This document shows, piece after piece, positions 7,091-15,794 of a stretch of 64,000 nucleotides of DNA. The notes beneath the pieces were generated by a model that was given only the letters and a program-made list of their open reading frames with translations, had not been told where the DNA came from and did no database searches. Within the stretch, counting starts at the first letter, position 1. Each line of letters starts with the position of its first letter. Made by a program: the position numbers and the translations under genes. Where the stretch lies: positions 1 through 64,000 of the forward strand of contig CAZJYI010000011.1 in NCBI GenBank assembly GCA_964550025.1, written 5' to 3'. The stretch comes from CAZJYI01 sp964550025. GTDB lineage: Bacteria > Verrucomicrobiota > Kiritimatiellia > UBA8416 > CAYOBW01.

Positions 7091-9250
7091 CTAAGTGGCG
7101 TCCGCGGCCGGTGTCGGCCGCCCATCCTCGTCCTGTAGCAGCCGCCGGAACTCGCGCCTTACGGACGCGAGCTGGTAGGGCTTCTGCAGGAAGCCGAGCT
7201 TCTCGTCGCCTACGAGCAATTTGATCTCGGCCTTCTTGTTGTACCCGCTGGAGAAGATAACCGGCGCCTTGAGGCCGGCCTTCTTCATTTCGTTGTACGC
7301 TTCGACGCCGCCCAGGGCCGGCATGGTCAGATCGAGGAGCAAACCGCGGATCTCTCCCGCGTGTTCGCGATAGACATCGACGGCTTCCCGGCCGTCCTTG
7401 GCGGTAAGAACGTCGAAACCGATCTTCTTGAGCATTGTTGCCGCCACGGACCGGATCACCGCCTCGTCATCCGCCACGAGCACTGTGCCCGAGCCCGTCC
7501 AGTCCACCTCGTCACGCGGCGCGGCAACGCCCTTTGTGTAGGCCTTGTCGCTGGCCGGCAGGAGGACCGTGAAGCTCGTGCCTTTGCTTGTCCTGCTGTC
7601 CACCATGATGGCGCCCCGATGACTGCGCACGATTCCCATCACGGCTGCAAGTCCCAGGCCGCGTCCCGTGAACTTGGTGGAGAAGAAGGGGTCGAAAATG
7701 CGCGCCTTGGTGGCTTCATCCATGCCGCAGCCGGTGTCGGCAACCTCGATGCAGACATAGTCTCCTTCCGAGAGGCTCTCGCCCAGGTAGGTCTTCGAGA
7801 GGTATTCCTGGTCGCAGGCCCGTACGAAGGTGCTCACGGTAATGCGACCCGTCGTGGCCGCCATCGCGTCCGACGCGTTGACAATCAGGTTCATGACAAT
7901 CTGCCGCACCTGCGTTGCGTCGCATTCCACCGCGGGCAGCGCCTTGGCCAGGCGGTATTTCAGCTTGGCTTTCTTCGAGATCGTCACCTCGAGCAGGTGC
8001 GCCATCTCCCGCACCAGCGCCGAGATGTCGACGGCCTCCACGACGAACTTGCCTTCTCCGGAGTAGGCCAGAAGCTGGTTGCAGAGATCGGCAGCCCGTT
8101 TCGATGCGTCGACGACCTCGCTGATGCTCTTCGCGGCGGGCGAACTGTCAGGCAACTCGTTCAGCGCCAGGTCCGCGTATCCGAGAATGCCGGCGAGAAG
8201 GTTGTTGAAGTCGTGCGCGATCCCGCCGCCGAGCAGCCCGAGGCTCTCGAGCTTCTGTGATTGCAGCATCTGGATCTCGAGCCGGCGGCGCTCGTCTTCT
8301 GCCCGGCGCTGCTCCGTTCGGTCGACGAAAATGCCTCCGAGCAGCGGCGGTTGATTCCGGCGGAGAATGGGGAAGCGGTATATCTCGAACGAGTGCGTTT
8401 CACCACGCAAGGGGATCTCGTGGGCGCCCTGCACGACACGTCCCTCGGAGACGGCAGCGGCATCCTGCGCCCCGAGTGCCTTGGCAAGTGCACGGGGAAA
8501 CAGGTCTTCGTCCTTCAGACCCGCGCACTGCGGCAACTCCCAACCAAAAGCCTCCTGGAAATACTCGTTGATGTAGAGGTGCTTGCCGTCCGGCCCCTTG
8601 ATGGACGCACCGGCGGGCAGGTGGCGCATGAACAGGGCAAAGCGCTCCTCGCTCTCGCGCAGGGCCGTTTCGACGTTGCGTCGCTCGGTAATGTCACGCA
8701 CCAGGGCGACGACACCGTCGCTGTCGGAGATGTTGCCGGTGATGATTTCGAGCGGGAACGTCGTGCCGTCGCGGCGGCGCCCCGTCGCGTTGCCGACGTG
8801 AAAACCGACCTTCTGCAGGTACCTGAATATCTCGTGCTTCTCGCCCGTCACGCGGCGGTCGAAATACAACAGGTCCGTCTTCTGTCCGGTGACCTCGTCT
8901 TCCGTGTAGCCGAACATGGCCTTGATGGCCCCGTTGCACATCACAATCGTGCGATCCTCGCCGATCACCAGGAGCACATCCGGGCTGATGCTGGCGATCA
9001 CGCGTTCGAGCTCGTGCTGGCGGTAGAGTGAATCGCGCCAGCGCCGATACGCCAGCCACAGCAGCAGCAACAGCCAGAAGAAGAGGCCGTTGGACAGAAT
9101 GTCCGCCATGGGCATGGAGGTGTGCTGCTCGAAGAAGCGCTGCAGAGGGATGATGCACTGGGTCGTCAGGCGATAGGCCGACAACGCCAGGATGATCCAG
9201 ATGGCAAACCACAAGTGCCCGGATTCGCGGCCATGTCTATTGCCGACCAT
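7091..9250 (-). CDS. Membrane-bound hybrid histidine kinase (PAS-PAS-HisKA-HATPase-receiver)
   Basis: 719 residues from ATG 9250, with AGGAG just upstream; an ATG at 9334 lacks a ribosome site. Two membrane helices (about 14-32 and 52-72) are followed by two PAS domains (about 88-190 and 205-325). HisKA has the phospho-histidine in IAHDFNNLLAGILGYADLAL, near residue 345. The HATPase domain has NLIVNASDAM (N box), ADTGCGM and FSTKFTGRGLGLA. The C-terminal receiver carries VLVADDEAVIRS, the phospho-acceptor in LLLDLTMPALGG and the late lysine in FLQKPYQ. The double-PAS layout suggests a redox or small-ligand input, but no heme or flavin ligand could be assigned. No response-regulator gene is adjacent, and the signal is unknown. 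Confidence 0.92.
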   Translation of the reverse strand: MVGNRHGRESGHLWFAIWIILALSAYRLTTQCIIPLQRFFEQHTSMPMADILSNGLFFWLLLLLWLAYRRWRDSLYRQHELERVIASISPDVLLVIGEDRTIVMCNGAIKAMFGYTEDEVTGQKTDLLYFDRRVTGEKHEIFRYLQKVGFHVGNATGRRRDGTTFPLEIITGNISDSDGVVALVRDITERRNVETALRESEERFALFMRHLPAGASIKGPDGKHLYINEYFQEAFGWELPQCAGLKDEDLFPRALAKALGAQDAAAVSEGRVVQGAHEIPLRGETHSFEIYRFPILRRNQPPLLGGIFVDRTEQRRAEDERRRLEIQMLQSQKLESLGLLGGGIAHDFNNLLAGILGYADLALNELPDSSPAAKSISEVVDASKRAADLCNQLLAYSGEGKFVVEAVDISALVREMAHLLEVTISKKAKLKYRLAKALPAVECDATQVRQIVMNLIVNASDAMAATTGRITVSTFVRACDQEYLSKTYLGESLSEGDYVCIEVADTGCGMDEATKARIFDPFFSTKFTGRGLGLAAVMGIVRSHRGAIMVDSRTSKGTSFTVLLPASDKAYTKGVAAPRDEVDWTGSGTVLVADDEAVIRSVAATMLKKIGFDVLTAKDGREAVDVYREHAGEIRGLLLDLTMPALGGVEAYNEMKKAGLKAPVIFSSGYNKKAEIKLLVGDEKLGFLQKPYQLASVRREFRRLLQDEDGRPTPAADAT

Positions 9251-9435
9251 ATGCTCCTGTTCTCTGTAGACGCACCCGCGCGTCGCGGCAGGAGGCGCCA
9301 AAGCGCCCACTGCACTGCTCTGACCGTCATTCACAAGCGAAACAACCGCGGATTGGGTGCAAGTCTTGAAGAGTAGGGAAAGTTCACCCGTGTGTCAATA
9401 AGCGCTCGACGCGGAGCAAGGGAACAAGGCGCGCT

Positions 9436-9636
9436 CTACTCCCGCACGCCGGCCTTCTTCAATACGAATGTCATCGGGCAGAAGCCGGTGAAGCCGAACT
9501 GGAACAGGTTCAGGCCGACGAAGGCGGTGAAGAAGAACCAGTAGCGATGCAGCCAGACGCCGAGCGCCAGGCTTCCGACTATGAAGATGCCGGCGATGAT
9601 GTGTATCCAGTCCGTTGTGTTCATGGGTCTTTTCAT
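9436..9636 (-). CDS. YgaP-like (DUF2892) inner-membrane protein
   Basis: 66 residues from ATG 9636, preceded by GAGGAG with 8-nt spacing; a longer frame to 9711 is repeat-derived. The sequence has the DUF2892 pattern: IIAGIFIVGSLALGVWLH, then YWFFFTAFVGLNLFQFGFTG, then the cysteine-containing FCPMTFVLKKAG end. The family consists of two short transmembrane helices, often fused or adjacent to rhodanese domains. Here no rhodanese gene is nearby. The function of stand-alone members is not established. Confidence 0.85.
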   Translation of the reverse strand: MKRPMNTTDWIHIIAGIFIVGSLALGVWLHRYWFFFTAFVGLNLFQFGFTGFCPMTFVLKKAGVRE

Positions 9637-9688
9637 TTTCGTTGTCTCCTCGGGTTGACACCCTTCATCCGCCACCTCTCTCTCCCAC

Positions 9689-9779
9689 CCTCTCCTCGTC
9701 TTTGCCCTCATCTTTGCCTTCGTCTTCCTCGGTGCGAGACAAAGGTAAAGATTAGGGCAAAGATGAGGATAGAGAGGGA
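9689..9779. repeat. Hexamer-periodic palindromic element (related to 36909-36982)
   Basis: The left arm, rich in CTTTGCCCTCATCTTTGCC, pairs imperfectly with the right arm GGGCAAAGATGAGGATAGAG (a 13-bp perfect core plus CCCTCTC/GAGAGGG ends). Composition and 6-bp phrasing match the perfect hairpin at 36909-36982, so the two are one repeat family. Confidence 0.6.
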
Positions 9780-9782
9780 GGG

Positions 9783-9824
9783 GTTTCAGGTTTCGGATTT
9801 CAAATCTCAGATCTCAGATTTCAA
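9783..9824. repeat. Heptanucleotide array, six units
   Basis: Six consecutive 7-mers of the pattern RTYTCRR (GTTTCAG, GTTTCGG, ATTTCAA, ATCTCAG, ATCTCAG, ATTTCAA). It lies 24 bp from the second, unrelated heptamer array at 9849-9946. Confidence 0.8.
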
Positions 9825-9848
9825 AAGAGCCGCGAAGTCACTGCTCCC

Positions 9849-9946
9849 GCCACTCGCCACCCGCCACTTGCCACCTGCCACCTGCCACCTGCCACTTGCC
9901 ACCTGCCACTTGGCACTTGGCACTCGCCACCTGCCACTTGGCACTC
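9849..9946. repeat. Heptanucleotide array, 14 units, ending exactly at a stop codon
   Basis: Fourteen uninterrupted 7-mers of the form GSCACYY (mostly GCCACCT, GCCACTT, GGCACTT). The last unit ends at 9946, and the next base begins the stop codon of the leftward outer-membrane gene. It is too short-period and spacer-free to be a CRISPR array. Confidence 0.9.
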
Positions 9947-11260
9947 CTAGAAGCTGTACCGCACGCCTCCGTAGATATTCGTGTTCTCTTCGAATTGGCC
10001 GAAGAACGTATGCGGATCGTCGCCGACAAAAACATTCCCGCCGGCGGACACCGTCCACTGGTCGTTGACCTTGTACGCTGCCGAAGGACGCAGATAGGCG
10101 TCCTTGTCGCTGGGGGAGTAATAGGCGAACAACGAGAGGGTCAGGTCCTGGTTCAGCGCCAGCTTGGTCAGGCGCAGCGTCACAACGTGGCGATCCTCGT
10201 CCCGCGCGGCAAAGCCCTCGGGAAGCGTGGCAAGGTAGGTGCCGTGATCCTGCATGAGCTCGACGTAGTACTGGACGCCCCCCGTGAAGTTGCGCGCCAG
10301 CTCCCGTTCGTACCCGACCAGCAGACGCACTTCGCTGTTGGGGACCGTAGGCAGGTTGCCGTCGCGGTCGTCGCTCGAATCGTAGTACCCCGCCTCCGCG
10401 CTGACGACGCCCTGCCCGAGGCCGCCCTGGATGCTGGCGCCGTACACGGCCAGCTCGGGGAATGTTGCATTGGTCGTGGCCATATCCATGCCGACCGGGC
10501 TCTTCCAGCGGCCGACGTAGGCATAGACGGCCACGTCGTACCCCGCCATATTGCGCGAGGCTCGTGCGGCGAGCTCGTCATCCCGGAACCAGCCGTCTGG
10601 CACGTCCACGGCCGCGACGGCATCCCTTCCCGCCTGTCGGCCGAGCAGCGGGTTCCAGTAGGAAAACCGCTCCCCGCTGATGTAGCGGTCGGCGTCGAAG
10701 CACGGGATGTATGCGACGTCCAGGTTGACGTAGTCGGAAAACACGCTCGCGAAGAGCGCATCGGAGGGCGCCTTCAGGTATTCCACGTCCCGCCCTGCAA
10801 AGAAAGACTGCCAGTCCTTGGGGAATAGATCGTTGACAAACAGGAGGTCTCCCGTCCCCCAGGTCAGGATCTGACGGCCGACTTTGACGTCCAGGAAGTC
10901 CAACGGCGTGAACAGGACGTTGGCCTCTCGCAGATCCAGCCAGCCCTTCCCTTCCTCCAGGTCGATGTCGTGGTCTTCCACGATGTCGTCGTAGAGCAGG
11001 TCTGCCCGAAGCTGGAGCGTGGCCCAGTCTCCCATTCGTTCGACATCGAGCTGCAGCCTGCTCTCCAGGAGACTCGTATCACGCTCATGAGGATCGCTCT
11101 GCACGCGCCTGCCGCCACGCACGTCGAGGAAACCATGGGTTTCCAGGCCGAGGTCCTCCAGCCACGCTTCCTCCTCGGCCGGCGCGGCGGAGACCACCGA
11201 CAGTGCGACAAACGCTATCCACAATAGTCCGCCCCAAAACTCGGAATTGTGCGTCTTCAT
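9947..11260 (-). CDS. Outer-membrane beta-barrel protein (DUF1302/porin-like)
   Basis: 437 residues from ATG 11260 behind AAGGAGAG. A signal peptide (about residues 1-28, ending AAPAEEE) precedes ETHGFLDVRGGRRVQSD and repeated amphipathic strands with many Tyr/Asp/Arg, for example LRADLLYDDI, VGRQILTWGTGDLLFVNDLF and a C-terminal NIYGGVRYSF ending in Phe, the usual barrel-assembly signal. The GRQxxxWG...NDLF motif is typical of DUF1302-type barrels that accompany MMPL/RND pumps. It follows the LolA-like gene by 34 bp in the same leftward unit, so I infer it is the outer-membrane component of that transport system. Substrate unknown. Confidence 0.85.
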   Translation of the reverse strand: MKTHNSEFWGGLLWIAFVALSVVSAAPAEEEAWLEDLGLETHGFLDVRGGRRVQSDPHERDTSLLESRLQLDVERMGDWATLQLRADLLYDDIVEDHDIDLEEGKGWLDLREANVLFTPLDFLDVKVGRQILTWGTGDLLFVNDLFPKDWQSFFAGRDVEYLKAPSDALFASVFSDYVNLDVAYIPCFDADRYISGERFSYWNPLLGRQAGRDAVAAVDVPDGWFRDDELAARASRNMAGYDVAVYAYVGRWKSPVGMDMATTNATFPELAVYGASIQGGLGQGVVSAEAGYYDSSDDRDGNLPTVPNSEVRLLVGYERELARNFTGGVQYYVELMQDHGTYLATLPEGFAARDEDRHVVTLRLTKLALNQDLTLSLFAYYSPSDKDAYLRPSAAYKVNDQWTVSAGGNVFVGDDPHTFFGQFEENTNIYGGVRYSF

Positions 11261-11294
11261 GGTACCATCTCTCCTTCTCAGATGCCCCCACGCG

Positions 11295-12080
11295 TCAGCG
11301 CGTGACTTCCCGCGGCGGTCGCCGCAGAAAGCGCTCGGTGAAGACGCGCTCACTCAGCCCCAGGTCATACTTGACGTTGGTGAAGGTATTCACTGTCTTC
11401 GTTCCCGCCACCAGGTCGCTCGCCACCGACTCGATGACGGTCGGATGGCCGTCCACGACTTCGGTCTTCAGAGCTTCGACGCGGCGGTAGAGTTTACCGT
11501 TCTTGTCGAAATACTCGGCCTTTCGCGGCAGGAACGTCGTCTTGTCGATGCGTATCGTGTAGTGGCTGAATTCGACCGAATCCGGGTCTTTGGGCGTACT
11601 CTTCAGCACGTACTCCGTGTCGGTGGTTTCCACCAATTCGTGCGTGTCTTCTTCCGTACCCCTGCCCGAGACGTCCTCGTACAGGAAGTCCGACCCCACG
11701 AAGCTCGTGCGCTTGTCTCCGGGCGCGATGCGCTTCTTGAGGTTCAGCGCCGGCAGCCAGAGCCAGCGGTCGTCGTCTTTGCCGACGTGCTTCCAGACGA
11801 GGTATGCCATCTTGCGCACGTCCGCCGGTGCCTTGAAGTAGACATAGAAGTTCTGGTCCTCGCCCTTGGCATTCATGCGCAGGATCGTGAACTCGCGTTC
11901 GCGGGTGCCGCCTTTGCCGTCCGTGATGGTCATCTTCACGTCGGCCCGGCCGTCTTTGCCCGCGTAGTAGGCGGCCGCGTTGGCCTTCAGCACGACTTGC
12001 TCCGCGGTCAACTCCTGTGCCCGAACTCCCAGTACCCCCAGCAAGATGGCGCTCGTCAGTATGGCCGTCATTGTCTTCAT
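11295..12080 (-). CDS. LolA-like outer-membrane lipoprotein-sorting / lipid-carrier protein
   Basis: 261 residues with a signal peptide (1-21, LGVRAQ), starting at ATG 12080 behind a strong GGAGGAAACGAA site. The fold family is recognisable from ITDGKGGTREREFTILRM, YVYFKAPADVRKMAYLVWKH, DDDRWLWLPALNLKKRIAPG and SDFLYEDVSGR, a set shared by the LolA-like proteins found between RND pumps and outer-membrane barrels. It probably binds a lipid or other hydrophobic cargo in the periplasm. It lies between the RND pump gene and the barrel gene, all leftward. The 100-bp palindromic element (12152-12251) lies between it and the pump gene. Confidence 0.88.
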   Translation of the reverse strand: MKTMTAILTSAILLGVLGVRAQELTAEQVVLKANAAAYYAGKDGRADVKMTITDGKGGTREREFTILRMNAKGEDQNFYVYFKAPADVRKMAYLVWKHVGKDDDRWLWLPALNLKKRIAPGDKRTSFVGSDFLYEDVSGRGTEEDTHELVETTDTEYVLKSTPKDPDSVEFSHYTIRIDKTTFLPRKAEYFDKNGKLYRRVEALKTEVVDGHPTVIESVASDLVAGTKTVNTFTNVKYDLGLSERVFTERFLRRPPREVTR

Positions 12081-12151
12081 TTCGTTTCCTCCTTCTCCTC
12101 TGTTACTTCCGTTTCTTCTGCACTACCAGCGTCTCGATCCTCGCTAATCCT

Positions 12152-12251
12152 ACTCGCACTCTCTCGCTCGCCTATCCCGCGGAGCGGCTCCGCCGGATTC
12201 GCGAGAGGGACGAGTGCGAGTATGAACGGCGATCTGGTCGCGGCTCAACCG
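12152..12251. repeat. REP-like palindromic element, copy 2 of 2
   Basis: Gapless match to 3369-3468 (about 10 differences in 100). Outer arms are at 12152-12161 and 12212-12221, with the same 60-bp offset and the identical GCGGAGCGGCTCCGC core. Like copy 1, it lies between two leftward genes. Confidence 0.85.
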
Positions 12252-12273
12252 CACCGCGTCGCGTCCTCCCGTC

Positions 12274-15200
12274 TCAATCACGGTCCTCCTTGAAAGCGAA
12301 TCGCCGCAGCATGGTCAACAGGGCCGGCAGCAGGAACAGCGTGGCCATCCAGGACACGGCCATGATCGTCGCCAGGAAGAACCCCACGGTCTTATACGGC
12401 ACCAGGGGCGCTACCAGCAGTGGTGTGAAGCCGATCGATATGGTGATGGCGTTGCGGCTGATGGCCATGGCCGGCTCCTTGAACATTTCGGCGCCGGCGG
12501 CCTTCCACGACCCCAGGCGCTTCTGCTCCTCGCGGGCGCGTTCGAGGAAGTGGATGGCGAAGTCCACGCTCAATCCCAGTGTCAGCGCCGACAGCACCGC
12601 CACCGGCATGTCGTAGTCCTTGCCGACCAGGCCGATCAGTCCGTAGATGAAGGCGATTGTCACGCTCAGCGGAATCATGGACAGCAGCCCGTAAAGCGGC
12701 GAGCGGAACAGGACCATCATCATTACCAGGACAACCACGAAGCTGCTGGCCAGCGACGAGAACATGCCGGTCACCATCTTCTTCTGCCAGACGACGTTCA
12801 GGTACGTCAGCCCGGCCCACTCCACCTCGACGGGGAACTCCGGCGGGTTGTCTTCCGCGATGTACTTCTCGATCTCGGCCGCCACGAGCTGCATGTCGCG
12901 GTTGTCGCCGCTCTTGAGTTGTACCCAGACGTTGGCCTCGCGGTAGTCCCGCGTAACGAGGTGGAATAGACTGTCCTTCTTCTTCATCCCCTCCAATTGC
13001 GTGTAGACCTGGGCCGCGGCGGCTGCCGTCTCGGGTACGGCGAAGTTCGCGCGGTTGCGGGCCGCGTAGGCCTCGCGCTCCGCGGGGGACGCATCCGCCG
13101 GCGGCGCCGCGTAGCGCAGCTCGTAGGCGGCCTTCTTCAACGCGTCCACGGTTGAGGACGTCTTGCCCACCTTGTCGTTCGCCGTGAGACGTCCCTGCAC
13201 CTGCGCCAGCCAGCGCAGCATCTCCGGGCGCTTGAACATGGGCGCGGTCAACTCCGCTTTCATTTCGAACATGAGCTCGGCGAACGATAGCTCGGTGAAA
13301 CTGTCGCAGACCTCGAGCGCGGCGTCCTGCAACGCGGCCCCCGCGGTCTCGCGGTGGTCCTGCAGCCGGGATAGGAGCATCGTCTTGTCGCTCTGCGAGA
13401 CACCTTCCACCGCGGTGACGGCATCCGTCAGCGATGCGAACGTGAGCGTGTCGGGGTCGAGGTAGTTGACCTCGTCCGCCAGGTTGTTCCAGGAGCCCAG
13501 GGCTGTCTCATCGATCTTGCGCGCCTCCTCTACCATGTCCACGAAGCACTTTTCGATGTCGCTGCTGACGACGTTGCGGTAGAGCTGTTCGGTCTTTGCG
13601 AGCCGTTGGAGGAATTGTTCCGTCGCTTCGGGCAGGGCCTTCCCGAACCGGCGGCGCGCCTCCGCGGCGATCGCCTCGGCCTTTTCAGTGCATCCCTTTG
13701 CGTCGATAGTCTTCGGCCTGAAGGTCAGGTATGCCGTATATGTTCCGCCGAAGTGCGCGTTGAGCTCGTCGTCGGCGACGCGAATCGGGTGCTTTGCCGT
13801 GAACCACTTGACGGGGTTGTCGTTGACCCGGATCTTCATGATTCCGGCAACCGAAACGGCGATCACGACCAGCGTCACGGCCAGCACGGCCTTCCAGCGT
13901 GTGTAGCTGAACGATCCGAGCCAGGCCAGGGCGCGCGCCAGCGCGCCGGCACGCGGGGCGTCCCCATCGCTCGCACCGCCCTTGCCCACGGCCGCCAGAC
14001 GTCCCAACGACCGCCCGGACACCGCCACCATGATGTAGGCCGGAATCAGGGTCATCGTCAGGAACCACGCCAGGGCCACACCGAACGCGACGTACGCTCC
14101 GAAGATTTTCACCGGCGGGATCGGCGTAAGACTCAGCGACCAGAAACCCGCGATGGTCGTAAGACTCGTATACAGCATCGGCATGAACAGGTGGCGGACC
14201 ACGTGCCTGACGGTCTTCTCCTTGTCATTGAAACGGTGGTAGACATCAAAGAACTCGCTCAGAATGTGTACGGCGTCCGCCACCGCGATCGGCATCAGGA
14301 AGATCGCGATCATGGAGCTCATGATGTGCACGTCGTGACCGCGCCCGATCAGCAGTCCCATCGCCCCGACGACGCTGATAATCGCGACCAGCATCGGCGC
14401 GATAATCAGGGAGACGCGTCGGAAGAAGAAGAGCAGCAGTACGAAAATGGCTAGACCGGCCAATGGGGCGGAAGTCGCCATCTGGATGAGCATTTCTACG
14501 CCAAAAGTATCCTCGGCGACCGGCAGACCGGTGATGTGGACCTTGTCATCCCCGTCCCATTCCGCGGTGAGGGCCTTGACGAGGGCGGCCGTGTTGTAGC
14601 TGAAGGTCTTTTCCTTGATTGGAATGTACAGGGCGATCGCTTTGCCGTCCTCGGCAACGAGGGTCCCCTTGTAGAGTGGATTGCCCATCGCGTCGTCACG
14701 AATGGTCAGGGCCTCTTCCCGCGTGGCGGGAGGGGCTTCCATCAGGTACTCGAGTTTGAGCGATCCGAACTCTGCCTGCTTGATGTTGTCCACGACACTG
14801 GGGCTGATGAGCTCACGAGCGATGATGGCGCTGTGCCCTTCCTCGTCGAAAAGCCCGTTGGGGTCATGGCGAAACGCCACACCGAGGCCACGTTTCCAGG
14901 CACTGTCCGGGGTGAGGTCAATGGTGCGCGTTCGCGCCGGGCGGTCTCCGGACGCCGGCGTTGTCACCGCGGGTTTGCCGTCGTCGTCGCGGTGCAGGCT
15001 GAGAAGCTCGCCCGTCAGATCATGGATCCGGCCCAGGGTGCCGACGTTGAAGATGCCGTCGGGGTTCGCGTTGTTGACGATGCCGACGATGACGAAGTCA
15101 TAGAGACCGTACTTTGCCTTCACCCGGTTATGCGTAACGCGCACCGGTTCGCTTTCGTCCAACATGTTTTCGGGGTCGTTATCGAACGTGACCTTCGGGA

Positions 15201-15291
15201 ACTGCGCCCCGAAAAACACCGTGGCGATCACGGCCGCCGCAATCACCAGCCATGGCCGCTTCAGGCTGAAGTTTGTCAATGCCAGCTTCAT
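12274..15291 (-). CDS. RND-superfamily (MMPL-type) exporter
   Basis: 1005 residues, starting at ATG 15291 with an AGGGGG-rich leader. Layout is two repeats of one transmembrane helix, a large periplasmic loop and a five-helix bundle. Helix 1 is PWLVIAAAVIATVFFGAQF, followed by KVTFDNDPENMLDESEP, the usual start of MMPL-type loops. The first bundle contains SSMIAIFLMPIAVADAVHIL and the second VAVLSALTLGLSVDFAIHFL, the RND GxxxD/DxxxH motif IV positions. The periplasmic loop of repeat 2 is unusually long and helical. With the LolA-like carrier and the outer-membrane barrel downstream it forms a complete inner membrane-periplasm-outer membrane set, likely moving a lipid or hydrophobic compound. 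Confidence 0.9.
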   Translation of the reverse strand: MKLALTNFSLKRPWLVIAAAVIATVFFGAQFPKVTFDNDPENMLDESEPVRVTHNRVKAKYGLYDFVIVGIVNNANPDGIFNVGTLGRIHDLTGELLSLHRDDDGKPAVTTPASGDRPARTRTIDLTPDSAWKRGLGVAFRHDPNGLFDEEGHSAIIARELISPSVVDNIKQAEFGSLKLEYLMEAPPATREEALTIRDDAMGNPLYKGTLVAEDGKAIALYIPIKEKTFSYNTAALVKALTAEWDGDDKVHITGLPVAEDTFGVEMLIQMATSAPLAGLAIFVLLLFFFRRVSLIIAPMLVAIISVVGAMGLLIGRGHDVHIMSSMIAIFLMPIAVADAVHILSEFFDVYHRFNDKEKTVRHVVRHLFMPMLYTSLTTIAGFWSLSLTPIPPVKIFGAYVAFGVALAWFLTMTLIPAYIMVAVSGRSLGRLAAVGKGGASDGDAPRAGALARALAWLGSFSYTRWKAVLAVTLVVIAVSVAGIMKIRVNDNPVKWFTAKHPIRVADDELNAHFGGTYTAYLTFRPKTIDAKGCTEKAEAIAAEARRRFGKALPEATEQFLQRLAKTEQLYRNVVSSDIEKCFVDMVEEARKIDETALGSWNNLADEVNYLDPDTLTFASLTDAVTAVEGVSQSDKTMLLSRLQDHRETAGAALQDAALEVCDSFTELSFAELMFEMKAELTAPMFKRPEMLRWLAQVQGRLTANDKVGKTSSTVDALKKAAYELRYAAPPADASPAEREAYAARNRANFAVPETAAAAAQVYTQLEGMKKKDSLFHLVTRDYREANVWVQLKSGDNRDMQLVAAEIEKYIAEDNPPEFPVEVEWAGLTYLNVVWQKKMVTGMFSSLASSFVVVLVMMMVLFRSPLYGLLSMIPLSVTIAFIYGLIGLVGKDYDMPVAVLSALTLGLSVDFAIHFLERAREEQKRLGSWKAAGAEMFKEPAMAISRNAITISIGFTPLLVAPLVPYKTVGFFLATIMAVSWMATLFLLPALLTMLRRFAFKEDRD

Positions 15292-15523
15292 GGTTCACCC
15301 GCCCCCTCTCTTTCTCCGCTGTCTCTGATCCGGTCCTGTCTGAGTCACACCGACGCTTCTTCTGCTCGCGCCAAGAAGTCTCGTCGGAGACCTTGCAGCA
15401 AGCGTGCCAATGTACGAACCACAGACATGCCTATGTCACAATACACTGCAAACGGCGCTGTTGCATCACTATTTCAGGAAAGCCTGGCAACAGGGTTGAG
15501 AATCCCGTGATTTCCGTGGGTGC

Positions 15524-15550
15524 GTTACATGTGAGGCAATGTAACGTTAC
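15524..15550. promoter_or_regulatory. Clustered palindromes in a 500-bp gene-free gap
   Basis: GTTACAT (15524-15530) and ATGTAAC (15539-15545) form a perfect inverted repeat with an 8-nt spacer, overlapping the 10-bp palindrome GTAACGTTAC (15541-15550), with GCGTTACGCG next to it. This could be an operator for the kinase gene downstream or the RND operon upstream. The rest of 15292-15794 holds no convincing gene; a short GC hairpin (CCGTCC/GGACGG) lies near 15718-15733. Confidence 0.35.
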
Positions 15551-15794
15551 GCGTTACGCGCGAAACGCTGAATCGGAACAGCGCGACACGGCTATGCCGG
15601 GGGACAGACCCTGCACAGTCCTCGAAATGAAGACCCCTCGCCGAAGGTCGTGTTGAGGCAGTGCTTGACAGAATATGGCCTCCGCTTCATTGTGAACTAA
15701 CATTGGGAATGGGCGTGGCCGCCGTCCCCATGGACGGGGTGCGCCCACTACGAACGATGGATATCCCAACGGGAACAACGGTGACGCAGTAATC

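Noticed and set aside
9783..9946. CRISPR-like array
   Set aside because: Units are 7 bp with no spacers and no cas genes; these are simple tandem heptamers.
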